This document shows positions 36,720 through 45,260 of a stretch of DNA of 64,000 nucleotides, in pieces. The notes below the pieces were generated by a model. It was not told where the DNA came from and ran no database searches. It saw nothing but the letters and a program-made list of their open reading frames with translations. Position numbers and translations under genes: made by a program. Origin of the DNA: Pseudomonadales bacterium. Its GTDB lineage: Bacteria; Pseudomonadota; Gammaproteobacteria; Pseudomonadales; UBA7239. Where the stretch lies: assembly GCA_041395665.1 (NCBI GenBank), contig JAWLAB010000005.1, positions 129,283 to 193,282 on the forward strand. The letters are read 5' to 3'. Position 1 is the first letter of the stretch. Each line of letters opens with the position of its first letter.

Positions 36720-37904
36720 TCAAAATGTCACGGGTACATGAGTGTAGCCGCGCACATTCGCTGAGTGCATGCGCTGCAAGCCATTCCAATCCACGCTGTA
36801 GTTCGGCATCACTTTCAAAATTTCTTCAAAAGCCACTCGCCCTTCCATACGCGCCAGCGCAGCACCGACGCAGGAATGAATACCGAAACCAAAGCCCATG
36901 TGGTCGCGATTGCTGCGCGTTAAATCAAACACTTCTGGATTTTGATAGTGACGCTCATCGTGATTCGCCGACACCAATAGCATGCCCACACGCTTGCCCG
37001 CAGGAATTTTCACGCCATGCAGCTCGACTTCTTCCGTGGTGACACGACCAATCAACTGCGTAGAACCTTCCATACGCATGGTTTCTTCAACCGCTTTAGC
37101 AATTAACGCAGGATCTGCTACACATTGCGCGCGCGCATCGGTATTGCGCGCCAGCGTCACGGTCATGTTGCCGATTAACTTGGTGGTGGTTTCGTTACCG
37201 GCGATGCCCAAAATCATCAAAAAGCCAATCACTTCTTCGTGCGTGATTTCGCCGGCTTGCTTCGCCTGTAGGATAAGACTCAGCAAGTCACCTTCGCTCA
37301 TGTGCTGCTCGCGATCCTTCACGAAATCCTCAAAATACTGCGCCATATTGAGATAGCTCTCTGCCACGATAGGCGGCATCGCCATCACGCCGTCTTCACG
37401 CTCCAGCAAGTTGTCGGTCCACACGCGAATTTGATCGTGGTCGCTTTCAGGGATTTTCAACATGGTGCCGATCACATACATCGGCAAATACGCGCCGAAA
37501 TCTGCAACGGTGTCGATGCGTCCCGTGTCACGAAACGGCTCCAGCAATTTGACAGCCTTGACGTGCGTCATCGGCTCCAACGCCGCGACATTATCCGGCG
37601 TTAAAACACGGCTAATCACTTTGCGTGTGCGCGTGTGCTTGGGCGGCACCATGGTGATCACCATCGGGTAGCCTTTGGCGGCATCCGCTTCTAAAGCCAC
37701 ACCTTCTTCGCTGGAGAAGCGTTTGAAATCGCGCATTGCCATCTGCACATCATCGAAACGGCTGAGGATGTAGAAATCGCCATTGGCGTCGTAATGTACG
37801 GGGCTGTTATCACGCAGCGCTTTGTAATACGGATACGGGTCATCGTGAACATCATGTGAATACGGGCTGTACAGACCGACATAATCTTTCTGCAATACAT
37901 TCAT
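36720..37904 (-). CDS. Cytochrome P450
   Basis: This 394-residue soluble bacterial P450 monooxygenase has the heme-ligand motif FGFGIHSCVG (Cys345), the oxygen-activation motif AGNETT (235-240) and the K-helix ExxR (274-277). There is no membrane anchor and no fused reductase, so it needs separate ferredoxin partners, which are not in the window. The substrate is unknown; related enzymes act on terpenoids, steroids or fatty acids. It is a single gene between the initiator tRNA and the toxin-antitoxin island. Confidence 0.93.
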   Translation of the reverse strand: MNVLQKDYVGLYSPYSHDVHDDPYPYYKALRDNSPVHYDANGDFYILSRFDDVQMAMRDFKRFSSEEGVALEADAAKGYPMVITMVPPKHTRTRKVISRVLTPDNVAALEPMTHVKAVKLLEPFRDTGRIDTVADFGAYLPMYVIGTMLKIPESDHDQIRVWTDNLLEREDGVMAMPPIVAESYLNMAQYFEDFVKDREQHMSEGDLLSLILQAKQAGEITHEEVIGFLMILGIAGNETTTKLIGNMTVTLARNTDARAQCVADPALIAKAVEETMRMEGSTQLIGRVTTEEVELHGVKIPAGKRVGMLLVSANHDERHYQNPEVFDLTRSNRDHMGFGFGIHSCVGAALARMEGRVAFEEILKVMPNYSVDWNGLQRMHSANVRGYTHVPVTF

Positions 37905-37994
37905 GGGTGCACCTCAGCGTAGCAAGAATCACTGAGCAGGATGGTAAGAAGCACCACTCAATTAGTCAAGCATGCTTGACCATATCTGGCCGAT

Positions 37995-38041
37995 TAGCCT
38001 CCCCTATGTCATAGGGGAGGTGTCACGCAGTGACGGAGGGG
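37995..38041. repeat. Palindromic intergenic element, copy 1
   Basis: This 47-base unit holds two hairpins: CCTCCCCTAT with ATAGGGGAGG, then GTCAC-GCA-GTGAC, ending in GGAGGGG. A near-identical unit is at 38790-38838. The two are in the same orientation and flank the brnTA module. It resembles REP-type or intergenic mosaic elements. Confidence 0.85.
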
Positions 38042-38113
38042 TTAATTACAAACTTGATCTGACCACACACTTTCGCGCTGCGTGCAGGCTTACTCACTGA
38101 ACGCGACTAGCGT

Positions 38114-38152
38114 TTGACAGCTCTCAAAAATGTATTAACAATGTAAATACAT
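38114..38152 (+). promoter_or_regulatory. Candidate brnTA promoter and operator
   Basis: A consensus -35 box TTGACA is at 38114-38119, and a weak -10 match (AACAAT) is 17 bases on. The -10 lies inside an inverted repeat ATGTATT...AATACAT (38130-38152, 9-base spacer). BrnA-type antitoxins repress their own operon, so this repeat is a plausible operator. The brnT start is 19 bases downstream. Confidence 0.5.
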
Positions 38153-38171
38153 ATGGATATGGCAGTAAATT

Positions 38172-38468
38172 ATGGATACGGAATTCCTGTTGAACGGGAT
38201 TGCGTTTGTGGCTAATCGCGACAAGGCAGCCACAAACGAGAAAAAACACGGCATCAGCTTAGAGCAAGCGGCAGAAGCCTTTTTTGATCCCTTTTTGAAA
38301 GTGGTTGATGCCAGCAGAGAGGATGAAGCGCGCGATGCCATCATCGGTATGGACGCCAAAAGCAGGCTGCTCTTTGTTGTGCATCTGATCCAAGAAAACG
38401 ATTACATACGGCTGATTTCAGCCCGCAAGGCAACCAAACAGGAGCGGGATAGCTATGAAAATGACTGA
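38172..38468 (+). CDS. brnT: BrnT-family toxin (RNase-like)
   Basis: This 98-residue protein belongs to the BrnT family, ribonuclease toxins with a RelE-like fold. The family pattern is visible: NRDKAATNEKKHGISLEQAAEAFFDP, the DAKSRLLFVVH strand and the C-terminal RLISARKATKQERDSYE. It precedes and overlaps its antitoxin gene by 14 bases, the usual toxin-first order of brnTA modules. Confidence 0.9.
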   Translation: MDTEFLLNGIAFVANRDKAATNEKKHGISLEQAAEAFFDPFLKVVDASREDEARDAIIGMDAKSRLLFVVHLIQENDYIRLISARKATKQERDSYEND

Positions 38469-38736
38469 TATGAAAGCGCGCTTACAGCGCAATCGCCCCA
38501 TGAGCACGGTAACGCTGCGCATGCCTGACGATGTGCTGGCAGATTTGAAACGCATAGCGCCACTGCTGGGCTACACCGGCTACCAGCCGTTGATGCGCGC
38601 CTACATCGGTCAGGCGTTGCGGATTGATTTAGAAAAATTGGAAGACACTGCAATCAACCGTTTTGTAGAGGCACTGCGGCACCAAGGTGTGCCAGACGAA
38701 GCCATCCGCAAAGCGATTGCGGAAATGGCGGCGTAG
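38455..38736 (+). CDS. brnA: BrnA-family antitoxin
   Basis: This 93-residue antitoxin has the ribbon-helix-helix-like segment TVTLRMPDDVLADLKRIA and the family stretch GYQPLMRAYIGQALRIDLEKLE. It binds and neutralises BrnT and represses the operon. The last 35 bases of the gene recur at 39597-39631, next to rpoN. Start choice among the nearby Met codons is uncertain. Confidence 0.88.
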   Translation: MKMTDMKARLQRNRPMSTVTLRMPDDVLADLKRIAPLLGYTGYQPLMRAYIGQALRIDLEKLEDTAINRFVEALRHQGVPDEAIRKAIAEMAA

Positions 38737-38743
38737 TTGACCC

Positions 38744-38838
38744 CCTCGGCGCCACGCGCCACTCCCCCTGCTTCGCAGAGGGAGATTACTAGCCTCCCCA
38801 ATGACACATAGGGGAGGTGTCACGCAGTGACGGAGGGG
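38744..38838. repeat. Composite palindromic intergenic element, copy 2
   Basis: This element of about 95 bases follows brnA. It contains GGCG-CCACG-CGCC (about 38750-38762), a hairpin around CTGC-TTC-GCAG (about 38763-38784), then the 49-base unit (38790-38838) that matches copy 1 at 37995-38041. It is a mosaic of palindromes and encodes nothing convincing. The string GGGAGATTACT inside it also occurs at the end of rpoN. Confidence 0.82.
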
Positions 38839-38869
38839 CCTGGAACTCGCTGGCAGAAAGCGCATGGCA

Positions 38870-39250
38870 TTACGCCATTCGCCGATTTTCATGACAAGAG
38901 TGCTTTAACAAGCTTTCAGCGGGAATTGCGAATGTTTCGTGCAGCCCTTCAATCATCCGCAGGGTCAAGGGGCGTTTGCGGGCTAATACTTCGTAGACGC
39001 GATTCTTACGGCCGATCACCGGCACGAGGTCTTCAACCGTTAGCCCTTGTTGCTCCATTCGAAATTTGATGGCTTCCACAGGATCGGGGAAATCCATGGG
39101 GTAGTGCTCTCTTTCGTATGCCTCTACCAGCGTGACCAGTACATCCAAGCGATCACCCTCTGGCGTATTGGCTTTAGCTAGCATCAGCAGATCGATTTCT
39201 TGCAAGGTTGCTTGGTAATCTGCCGCTGTTTTGATGGGACGAATCTCCAT
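38870..39250 (-). CDS. higA: HigA-type antitoxin
   Basis: This 126-residue protein of the HigA-like (COG5499) family has an N-terminal helical region (IKTAADYQATLQEIDLLM) and a C-terminal helix-turn-helix (about 80-120, LTVEDLVPVIGRKNRVYEVL). It lies 8 bases downstream of the toxin gene and, by family behaviour, binds the toxin and represses the operon. Order is toxin then antitoxin, typical of higBA. Confidence 0.87.
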   Translation of the reverse strand: MEIRPIKTAADYQATLQEIDLLMLAKANTPEGDRLDVLVTLVEAYEREHYPMDFPDPVEAIKFRMEQQGLTVEDLVPVIGRKNRVYEVLARKRPLTLRMIEGLHETFAIPAESLLKHSCHENRRMA

Positions 39251-39258
39251 AAATCACC

Positions 39259-39561
39259 TCAAATGGTCTGTGCGTCGATGGCATCGTACTGCTGGTGGGT
39301 TCCGATAAAGCGCACATACACCACGCGGTAGGGGTAGTTGATCCAAGCCACTAACCGGTACTTGTTACCGGCAATGTTGAACACGACGCGACCATCTCGG
39401 AGAACACTGGCATGGGCAAATTGCGTTTTCACCGCATTGGGGGTATCCCAGTCAGCCTTCAGTGTTTCTCGATACCAAGCCATGGTTGGTTCGATAGCGT
39501 CCGCATAAGCGGGTGAACCCGACCAAAAGGCTTTCAGCGTAGATAGAGCGATGATACGCAT
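39259..39561 (-). CDS. higB: HigB-type toxin (mRNA interferase)
   Basis: This is a toxin of about 100 residues of the HigB_toxin family, starting MRIIALSTLKAFW and carrying the family core GRVVFNIAGNKYRLVAWINYPYRVVYVRFIGTH. Such toxins cleave mRNA on the ribosome. The open frame extends upstream to 39645, but that part is antisense to a duplicated piece of brnA, so the start is ATG 39561 or the ATG at 39570. Confidence 0.88.
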   Translation of the reverse strand: MRIIALSTLKAFWSGSPAYADAIEPTMAWYRETLKADWDTPNAVKTQFAHASVLRDGRVVFNIAGNKYRLVAWINYPYRVVYVRFIGTHQQYDAIDAQTI

Positions 39562-39596
39562 GGGAGTCATTCTAGTCCCGTTTTGGGACTTGCTGC

Positions 39597-39631
39597 AAGC
39601 CATCCGCAAAGCGATTGCAGAAATGGCTGCG
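39597..39631 (+). pseudogene. Duplicated brnA 3' tail
   Basis: These 35 bases match the end of brnA (38699-38733) at 33 positions and would encode the same AIRKAIAEMAA tail. They are followed by GGGAGATTACT, also found in the palindromic element after brnA, and then by the rpoN stop. No start or body of the gene is present. It is a scar of recombination or of a lost second module. Confidence 0.8.
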
Positions 39632-39641
39632 GGGAGATTAC

Positions 39642-41147
39642 TCAACCCAACCGCTTGCGCTCGCTGGACGGCGGGATATTGAGGGATTCGCGGTATTTGG
39701 CGACGGTGCGCCGCGCCACTTGCACACCCTGTTTTTCCAGCAGGGCGACAATGGCGCTATCCGACAACGGTTTGCTGGCACCCTCCTCGCCAATCAATTT
39801 TTTGATCATGGTGCGCACTGCGGTAGACGAACATTCACCGCCACCTGCGGTGCTGACATGACTAGAGAAGAAATATTTGAGTTCAAATACGCCGCCTGGT
39901 GTGTGCATGTATTTTTGATTCACCACGCGCGAAATAGTGGATTCATGCAGCCCCACCGATTCCGCAATATTCGCCAACACCATCGGCTTCATCGCCTCGG
40001 CACCGTATTCCAAAAAACCGCGTTGATGTTCGACGATTGCTGTCGCGACTTTCATCAGCGTTTCATTGCGACTGGTCAAACTTTTCAGAAACCAACGCGC
40101 CTCTTGCAAACAATCGCGCAAAAAAGCGTTATCGGCGGATGAATCTGCGCGGCGCACCAAAGCCGCGTAATCAGCATTGATGCGCAGACGCGGGGCAATG
40201 TCTGGATTCAATTCCACCACCCAGCGCGTGCGCTTGCGGCGCACATACACATCCGGCACCACATATTCAGTTTTTTCTTCTTCAATTGCCGCCCCTGGTT
40301 GCGGCTTCAAACTACGAATCAATTCAATCGCTTTTTTAAGTGTGTTTTCGCGAATTTCAGATTTACGCATCAATAATTTGTAATCACGCGAGCCCAATAA
40401 ATCCAAATACTCCGACACCACTAATTTGGCATCCAACAACCACGGCGTATCTTCGTGCAATTGGTTGAGTTGAATGAGCAAACACTCGCGCAAATCATGT
40501 GCTGCAACACCTGGCGGATCAAACTGCTGTATGCGGTGCAATACAGCCAGCACTTCATCCAATTCTAAATCGTCTTCATCTTGCCACTGTGCTAGCAGAC
40601 CTTGATGAATATCTTCCGCTGACATTTCCAAAAAACCACTAGAGGCAACTGCATCAATAATCGCAAGTGCCACGATGCGATCACGATCGGACATCGGCGT
40701 GAGATTGAGTTGCCACAACAAATGCTCTTGCAGCGTTTCTGTGGCGGTATTGCGGCTATCGAAATCAAAATCTTCATCGCTGTGTGATGCAGTGCCACTG
40801 CTGACTTCAAACACATCATCCCACTGACTATCAACCGGCAATTCATCAGGAATGTGTTCGTCGCTCCACTCTTCCGATGCGGCACTGCTCTGCTCCGGCG
40901 CACTGAAATCGACCACTTCATTCGAGGTTTGGCGCAGCCGTGCGAGATCTTCTTCGCTGATCACCGGCAAATTATCTTCCGAGGATTCGCCTTCCTCCAG
41001 CATCTCCAACATCGGGTTAGATTCCAGCGTCTGCTGAATTTCGAGCTGCAACTCCAAAGTTGATAATTGCAGCAATTTGATTGCCTGCTGCAACTGCGGC
41101 GTCATCGCCAGCGATTGCCCTTGCCGAAGTTGCAGGGTCGGTTTCAT
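39642..41147 (-). CDS. rpoN: RNA polymerase sigma-54 factor
   Basis: This 501-residue sigma factor needs AAA+ enhancer-binding proteins to open promoters. It has the Gln/Leu-rich activator-interacting region I (1-50), an acidic region II (about 50-120), the core-binding region and the DNA-binding region with the RpoN box ARRTVAKYRE near the C terminus. The stop touches a duplicated brnA fragment. The genes that usually follow rpoN (hpf, ptsN, rapZ) are missing here; the toxin-antitoxin island and the P450 gene take their place. Confidence 0.96.
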   Translation of the reverse strand: MKPTLQLRQGQSLAMTPQLQQAIKLLQLSTLELQLEIQQTLESNPMLEMLEEGESSEDNLPVISEEDLARLRQTSNEVVDFSAPEQSSAASEEWSDEHIPDELPVDSQWDDVFEVSSGTASHSDEDFDFDSRNTATETLQEHLLWQLNLTPMSDRDRIVALAIIDAVASSGFLEMSAEDIHQGLLAQWQDEDDLELDEVLAVLHRIQQFDPPGVAAHDLRECLLIQLNQLHEDTPWLLDAKLVVSEYLDLLGSRDYKLLMRKSEIRENTLKKAIELIRSLKPQPGAAIEEEKTEYVVPDVYVRRKRTRWVVELNPDIAPRLRINADYAALVRRADSSADNAFLRDCLQEARWFLKSLTSRNETLMKVATAIVEHQRGFLEYGAEAMKPMVLANIAESVGLHESTISRVVNQKYMHTPGGVFELKYFFSSHVSTAGGGECSSTAVRTMIKKLIGEEGASKPLSDSAIVALLEKQGVQVARRTVAKYRESLNIPPSSERKRLG

Positions 41148-41641
41148 TGCGCTTGATACCGTTTCAAATATTGAAACAATTTTCGCGCTGCCGCCGGTGG
41201 TTTTGCCAGCGATATTTCACGCTTTGCTTCGCGTATCAATTGCCGCAACTGCTGCACATCCATCTCAGGAAAAACAGTCAGCGCTTCTGTGATCGCCGCA
41301 TCACCTTCTTGCAATAAACGCGCGCGCCAATGTTCCAACTCATGCAGAGCGCGTGTCGCCGCAGCACTGCCGGATTGCGTCTCCAGAAAAGCCTCTTGAA
41401 TGGCATCGACATCGGCATCACGCATCAACTTGCCAATCAACTGCAAATGACGGCGGCGCGCTTCGTGTTGCGTCATTTTTTGTGCTTGCAAAAGCGTTTC
41501 CAGCAAGCGTTCGCCCAAGGGCATTTTTTGCAAAACATCAACTTTGAGTTGCAATAATTGCTCACCCAATTCCTGCGCTGCTGTCATATCGCGCTTGCGC
41601 TGCGATTTGCTGGGCTTTTCGTCCAGTTCGCTATCCGTCAT
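41144..41641 (-). CDS. darP: DarP/YjgA ribosome-associated protein
   Basis: This protein of about 165 residues has the DUF615/YjgA pattern KSQRKRDMTAAQELGEQLL, HEARRRHLQLIGKLMRD and a C-terminal KLFQYLKRY. DarP takes part in late 50S subunit assembly. The open frame runs up to 41725, but ATG 41641 fits the family start. Its stop overlaps the rpoN start by 4 bases, so the two are translationally coupled. Confidence 0.88.
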   Translation of the reverse strand: MTDSELDEKPSKSQRKRDMTAAQELGEQLLQLKVDVLQKMPLGERLLETLLQAQKMTQHEARRRHLQLIGKLMRDADVDAIQEAFLETQSGSAAATRALHELEHWRARLLQEGDAAITEALTVFPEMDVQQLRQLIREAKREISLAKPPAAARKLFQYLKRYQAQ

Positions 41642-41673
41642 AGCAGATTCTGATAATGTGCGATTCCTGCGCG

Positions 41674-43032
41674 TCATAAATAAAACAGCGTCGCCAAACC
41701 TAAGAAGGCAAAGAAACCCATGCAATCGGTGAAAGTAGTGAGAATCACACTACCTGCCAAAGCGGGATCAATTTTCATGCGTTTCATCATCAACGGCAGC
41801 AGTACGCCAGAGAGTGCCGCAACGATCATGTTAATCACCATCGCAGCACCAATAACAAGCCCCAGCTTTGTATCAGAGAACCAATAGGCCGCAACAACAC
41901 CAACCACCACGCCCCAAATTAATCCGTTGAGTAATCCAACAATAATTTCGCGATTAAACAACCAGCCAACATTGTGGCGTGACAATTGCCCTAACGCTAA
42001 ACCGCGAATCACCACCGTCAAAGTTTGCGTACCGGAAACGCCGCCCTGCCCAGCAACAATCGGCATCAACACGGCAAGCGCGACAACTTTTTCAATCGTA
42101 CCTTCAAATAAACCCACGACCCACGATGCCATAAACGCTGTGACTAAATTGATGCCCAGCCACATCGAACGCAGGTGCACAATTTTTTGTGCCGGTGCAA
42201 AAATATCTTCTTCGTCGGTAATACCCGCCATACTCAACAGCGAGTGGTCCGCTTCGTCGATGATGACATCAATCACATCATCAACCGTGATACGACCGAG
42301 CAATTTTCCGTCGTCATCCACAACCGGTGCGGTAATCCAGTCATAGCGTTCAAACAATTGCGCCACTTCACTGGCTTTCATGGTGGCGGGAATCGGTTGC
42401 AAATGCGTCACCATCACTTCACGCACAGAAACCGCTGGATCGGTAGTCAAAATTTTGGCTATCGGCAACAAACCCACCAATTGATCGTCGTTGTTGACGA
42501 CAAAAACGCAGTCGGTAGTCGGCGGCAATTCTTTGTGCATACGCAGATAGCGCAACACCACATCCAGCGTCACACGCGGGCGAATCGTGATGGCATCCGT
42601 GTTCATCAAACGACCGGCAGCATCTTCATCATAAGATAAAATATGCTCAACGCGCTGACGATCTTGCTCCGTCATCGACGACAACACTTCTTCGATTACC
42701 GTTTCTGGTACATCTTCCAAAATATCAGCGATATCGTCGTCATCCAGCTCATCAATCATGTCGACCAAACGATCGGGATCGATATCTTTTAATAAATGAC
42801 TTTGGATTTCGTCGTTCAACCACAAAATAATTTCAGCTTGCCGATCTTGATCGACTAACTGCCATAACACGGCACGGTTTTTGGGGGCGCTGGATTCTAA
42901 AAGGGTTGCAATATTGGGTGGCGACAAGCTGTTCAGCATATGTCGCACTTGAAGAAATGTTCCGCTAGATAGCGCTTCGTTCAGCTGCTCCAGCTTCAGC
43001 TGGGTCTGCTGTTTGTCGAGAATTTGCGACAT
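41674..43032 (-). CDS. mgtE: Magnesium transporter MgtE
   Basis: This protein of about 452 residues is a magnesium channel or transporter. It has a cytosolic N domain with repeated Asp/Glu-rich helices, a CBS pair (TDAITIRPRVTLDVVLRYLR... and DWITAPVVDDDGKLLGRITVDDV), a plug helix and five C-terminal transmembrane segments with the selectivity region GGVSGTQTLTVVIRGLALG. ATG 43032 (MSQILDKQ) is preferred; the 15 residues before it are proline-rich and not family-like. Confidence 0.95.
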   Translation of the reverse strand: MSQILDKQQTQLKLEQLNEALSSGTFLQVRHMLNSLSPPNIATLLESSAPKNRAVLWQLVDQDRQAEIILWLNDEIQSHLLKDIDPDRLVDMIDELDDDDIADILEDVPETVIEEVLSSMTEQDRQRVEHILSYDEDAAGRLMNTDAITIRPRVTLDVVLRYLRMHKELPPTTDCVFVVNNDDQLVGLLPIAKILTTDPAVSVREVMVTHLQPIPATMKASEVAQLFERYDWITAPVVDDDGKLLGRITVDDVIDVIIDEADHSLLSMAGITDEEDIFAPAQKIVHLRSMWLGINLVTAFMASWVVGLFEGTIEKVVALAVLMPIVAGQGGVSGTQTLTVVIRGLALGQLSRHNVGWLFNREIIVGLLNGLIWGVVVGVVAAYWFSDTKLGLVIGAAMVINMIVAALSGVLLPLMMKRMKIDPALAGSVILTTFTDCMGFFAFLGLATLFYL

Positions 43033-43127
43033 GTGTGCAGTCCATAAGGCAGTGGGTGGCGGAATTGGGGGCGGCAATTCTAACCGGCAGAGAACAAAGA
43101 AGCATTACCGCCAACTATGCTCTGTGA

Positions 43128-44093
43128 TTACTGCTTTTTTTCCTGCTCACTAAAAACACTGTCAAACAATGGCGATGACAAATAACGCTCGGCAGAATCT
43201 GGCAGCACCACCACAACCGTTTTACCGGCATGTTCAGGACGCAATGCTACGCGCTCAGCGGCAGCCATCGCTGCACCACTGGAAATACCAGCGAGAATAC
43301 CTTCTTCGCGCATCAAACGATGTGCCCACTGCATGGCCTCGTCATCGCTGATGGCTTCCACTTCATCCACCATCGCCATATCCAAAGTGCCAGGGATAAA
43401 TCCTGCACCGAGTCCTTGGATTTTGTGCGGCGCGTGTTTCAAATCTTTTCCTTCTTTCACCGCGCGCATCACGAAAGATGATTCCGGCTCTACCGCAACA
43501 GAAAGAATATTTTTGCCTTTTTGCTGTTTGATATAACGCGACACACCGGTGATCGTGCCGCCGGTGCCAACACCGCTGATCAAAATATCAATCGCGCCAT
43601 TGGTGTCGTTCCAAATTTCTGGACCTGTGGTGTTTTCATGCGCCTGTGGATTGGCAGGATTTTCAAATTGTTGCAGCATCAAATAATGCGATGGATTGCT
43701 CGCCACAATGTCTTTGGCTTTTGCGATCGCACCGTTCATGCCTAAAGCAGGATCTGTCAGCACAACATTGGCGCCTAGTGCTTTCAATACTTGGCGGCGT
43801 TCTAAACTCATGCTGGACGGCATGGTAAGTGTGACTTTGTAGCCTTTTGCTGCGCCGACAAACGCCAGCGCGATACCTGTGTTGCCGCTGGTTGGCTCCA
43901 CTAATTCCATGCCTGTTTTTAATACACCGCGCTGTTCTGCGTCTTCTACCATGCCAGCGCCGATACGGCACTTCACCGAACCTGCTGGATTGCGACTTTC
44001 TACTTTGGCAAAAATTTTATGCTTTGAAATGCGACTGAGTTGGATCAGTGGTGTGCCGCCTATGCTCAGGCTGTTATTTTGAAAAAGACTCAT
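43128..44093 (-). CDS. cysK: Cysteine synthase A (O-acetylserine sulfhydrylase)
   Basis: This 321-residue PLP enzyme makes cysteine from O-acetylserine and sulfide. The PLP Lys is in PAGSVKCRIG, the phosphate loop is GVGTGGTITG and the substrate loop is EPTSGNTGIAL. The start matches the family (IGGTPLIQLSRIS). It is a single gene between mgtE and the DUF2066 gene. Confidence 0.95.
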   Translation of the reverse strand: MSLFQNNSLSIGGTPLIQLSRISKHKIFAKVESRNPAGSVKCRIGAGMVEDAEQRGVLKTGMELVEPTSGNTGIALAFVGAAKGYKVTLTMPSSMSLERRQVLKALGANVVLTDPALGMNGAIAKAKDIVASNPSHYLMLQQFENPANPQAHENTTGPEIWNDTNGAIDILISGVGTGGTITGVSRYIKQQKGKNILSVAVEPESSFVMRAVKEGKDLKHAPHKIQGLGAGFIPGTLDMAMVDEVEAISDDEAMQWAHRLMREEGILAGISSGAAMAAAERVALRPEHAGKTVVVVLPDSAERYLSSPLFDSVFSEQEKKQ

Positions 44094-44122
44094 AAGTCAC
44101 CTCTACTGTTTGTGCATTTATA

Positions 44123-45181
44123 TCAATCTACCCAGCGATAACGCCACACTGGCGCTGCGGCTGTTTCACCGTTCTGTATCGATGATGGCACTTCTTCCTG
44201 CCATTGCACCGATTTAAATAATCCAAATAAATTGCGAAAACTTTCGCGCCCTTTGACGCTGAGATCAACAATCACCGTTGTGCCATTAATCTGCATATTA
44301 CCTATATTTTCTACCGCTTCTAACTTTTCCAGATACTGTCGCAACTGCATAAAAGCCGCGTAACTGCGCACATCGTCTACTTGCAAACGCAGTGGCGCAG
44401 AGCCGACATCGATTGCCGTGTTATTGCGATAATGTGTCGACAACATTTCTGCTGTGTGACGCAGTACTGCATCCATCAGCGCAGCAAAAGTTGCGGCTTT
44501 TTCTGTAAATGGCTGCTCCTGCTCACCGATACGCAACGCCCACTGCCCTGCCCAACCTTTTTCATCACTGCCGCTGATATTGCCGAGCAACAACGCATTT
44601 GCGCCCTGTTGAATGGCTTGCGCCATCAACGCAGCCGTATCCAAACTTTGCACACTGGCGGTAGTAGCAATGTCATTCATCTCTGTTTTTGGCAACAACA
44701 CAGGCACACCGCGTGTGTTGCCGATGCGCGTCACCGCAGCGATTTGATTGGTGTCATCAACAGCAGGTAGTAGACGATTTTGGTTATCCATTACCAGCAA
44801 CATTACTTGCGGGCGATCCAAGGGCCATACAGGAATTCCTGCATCGTGCAACAAACGATCAACAGCCGCCTGCTCAAACACTAAATGCAAAAACCAACTA
44901 GGCGCTGTGTTCTCTACTGGTGGATTTTGTTGATAGGAAAACTGCGCGACAAAAGCATCCGCTTTGTTCTGTGCAGCCGTAATTTGTGCGTTGCCATCGA
45001 GACGCTGACCACTCAACTTTTCCAACACCAACAGAAAACCTTGGCGTACAGCAATCGCACGATCAGCCGACGATTGGCTCGCCACCACCACATCCACGGC
45101 ATACGGCTGTTGTAAGCGCACAGCGTGCGCGAAATTGCAAAACAGCAGCGAGGAGATAGCAATGGCAAACAGTTTTTTCAT
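44123..45181 (-). CDS. DUF2066 periplasmic protein
   Basis: This protein of about 352 residues is of the uncharacterised DUF2066 family, with a Sec signal peptide (MKKLFAIAISSLLFCNFAHA). The conserved start of the mature part is YAVDVVVASQSSADRAIAVRQGFLLVLEKLSGQ. ATG 45181 is chosen because the signal peptide begins there. It is likely periplasmic. It is read divergently from the cyclase gene. Confidence 0.8.
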   Translation of the reverse strand: MKKLFAIAISSLLFCNFAHAVRLQQPYAVDVVVASQSSADRAIAVRQGFLLVLEKLSGQRLDGNAQITAAQNKADAFVAQFSYQQNPPVENTAPSWFLHLVFEQAAVDRLLHDAGIPVWPLDRPQVMLLVMDNQNRLLPAVDDTNQIAAVTRIGNTRGVPVLLPKTEMNDIATTASVQSLDTAALMAQAIQQGANALLLGNISGSDEKGWAGQWALRIGEQEQPFTEKAATFAALMDAVLRHTAEMLSTHYRNNTAIDVGSAPLRLQVDDVRSYAAFMQLRQYLEKLEAVENIGNMQINGTTVIVDLSVKGRESFRNLFGLFKSVQWQEEVPSSIQNGETAAAPVWRYRWVD

Positions 45182-45260
45182 CGTCGGGAACAGGGTATCG
45201 AGTGGCAAGAAAGCAGCGGTCAGACTGCTACAATACGGCGGCCATTACAAGGATTGACAC

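Noticed and set aside
38629..38892. Minus-strand open frame after brnA
   Set aside because: It reads through the palindromic element and the end of brnA; such reading frames in repeats are not genes.
39561..39645. Longer N terminus for the HigB toxin
   Set aside because: The extra codons are antisense to the duplicated brnA tail and are absent from the family.
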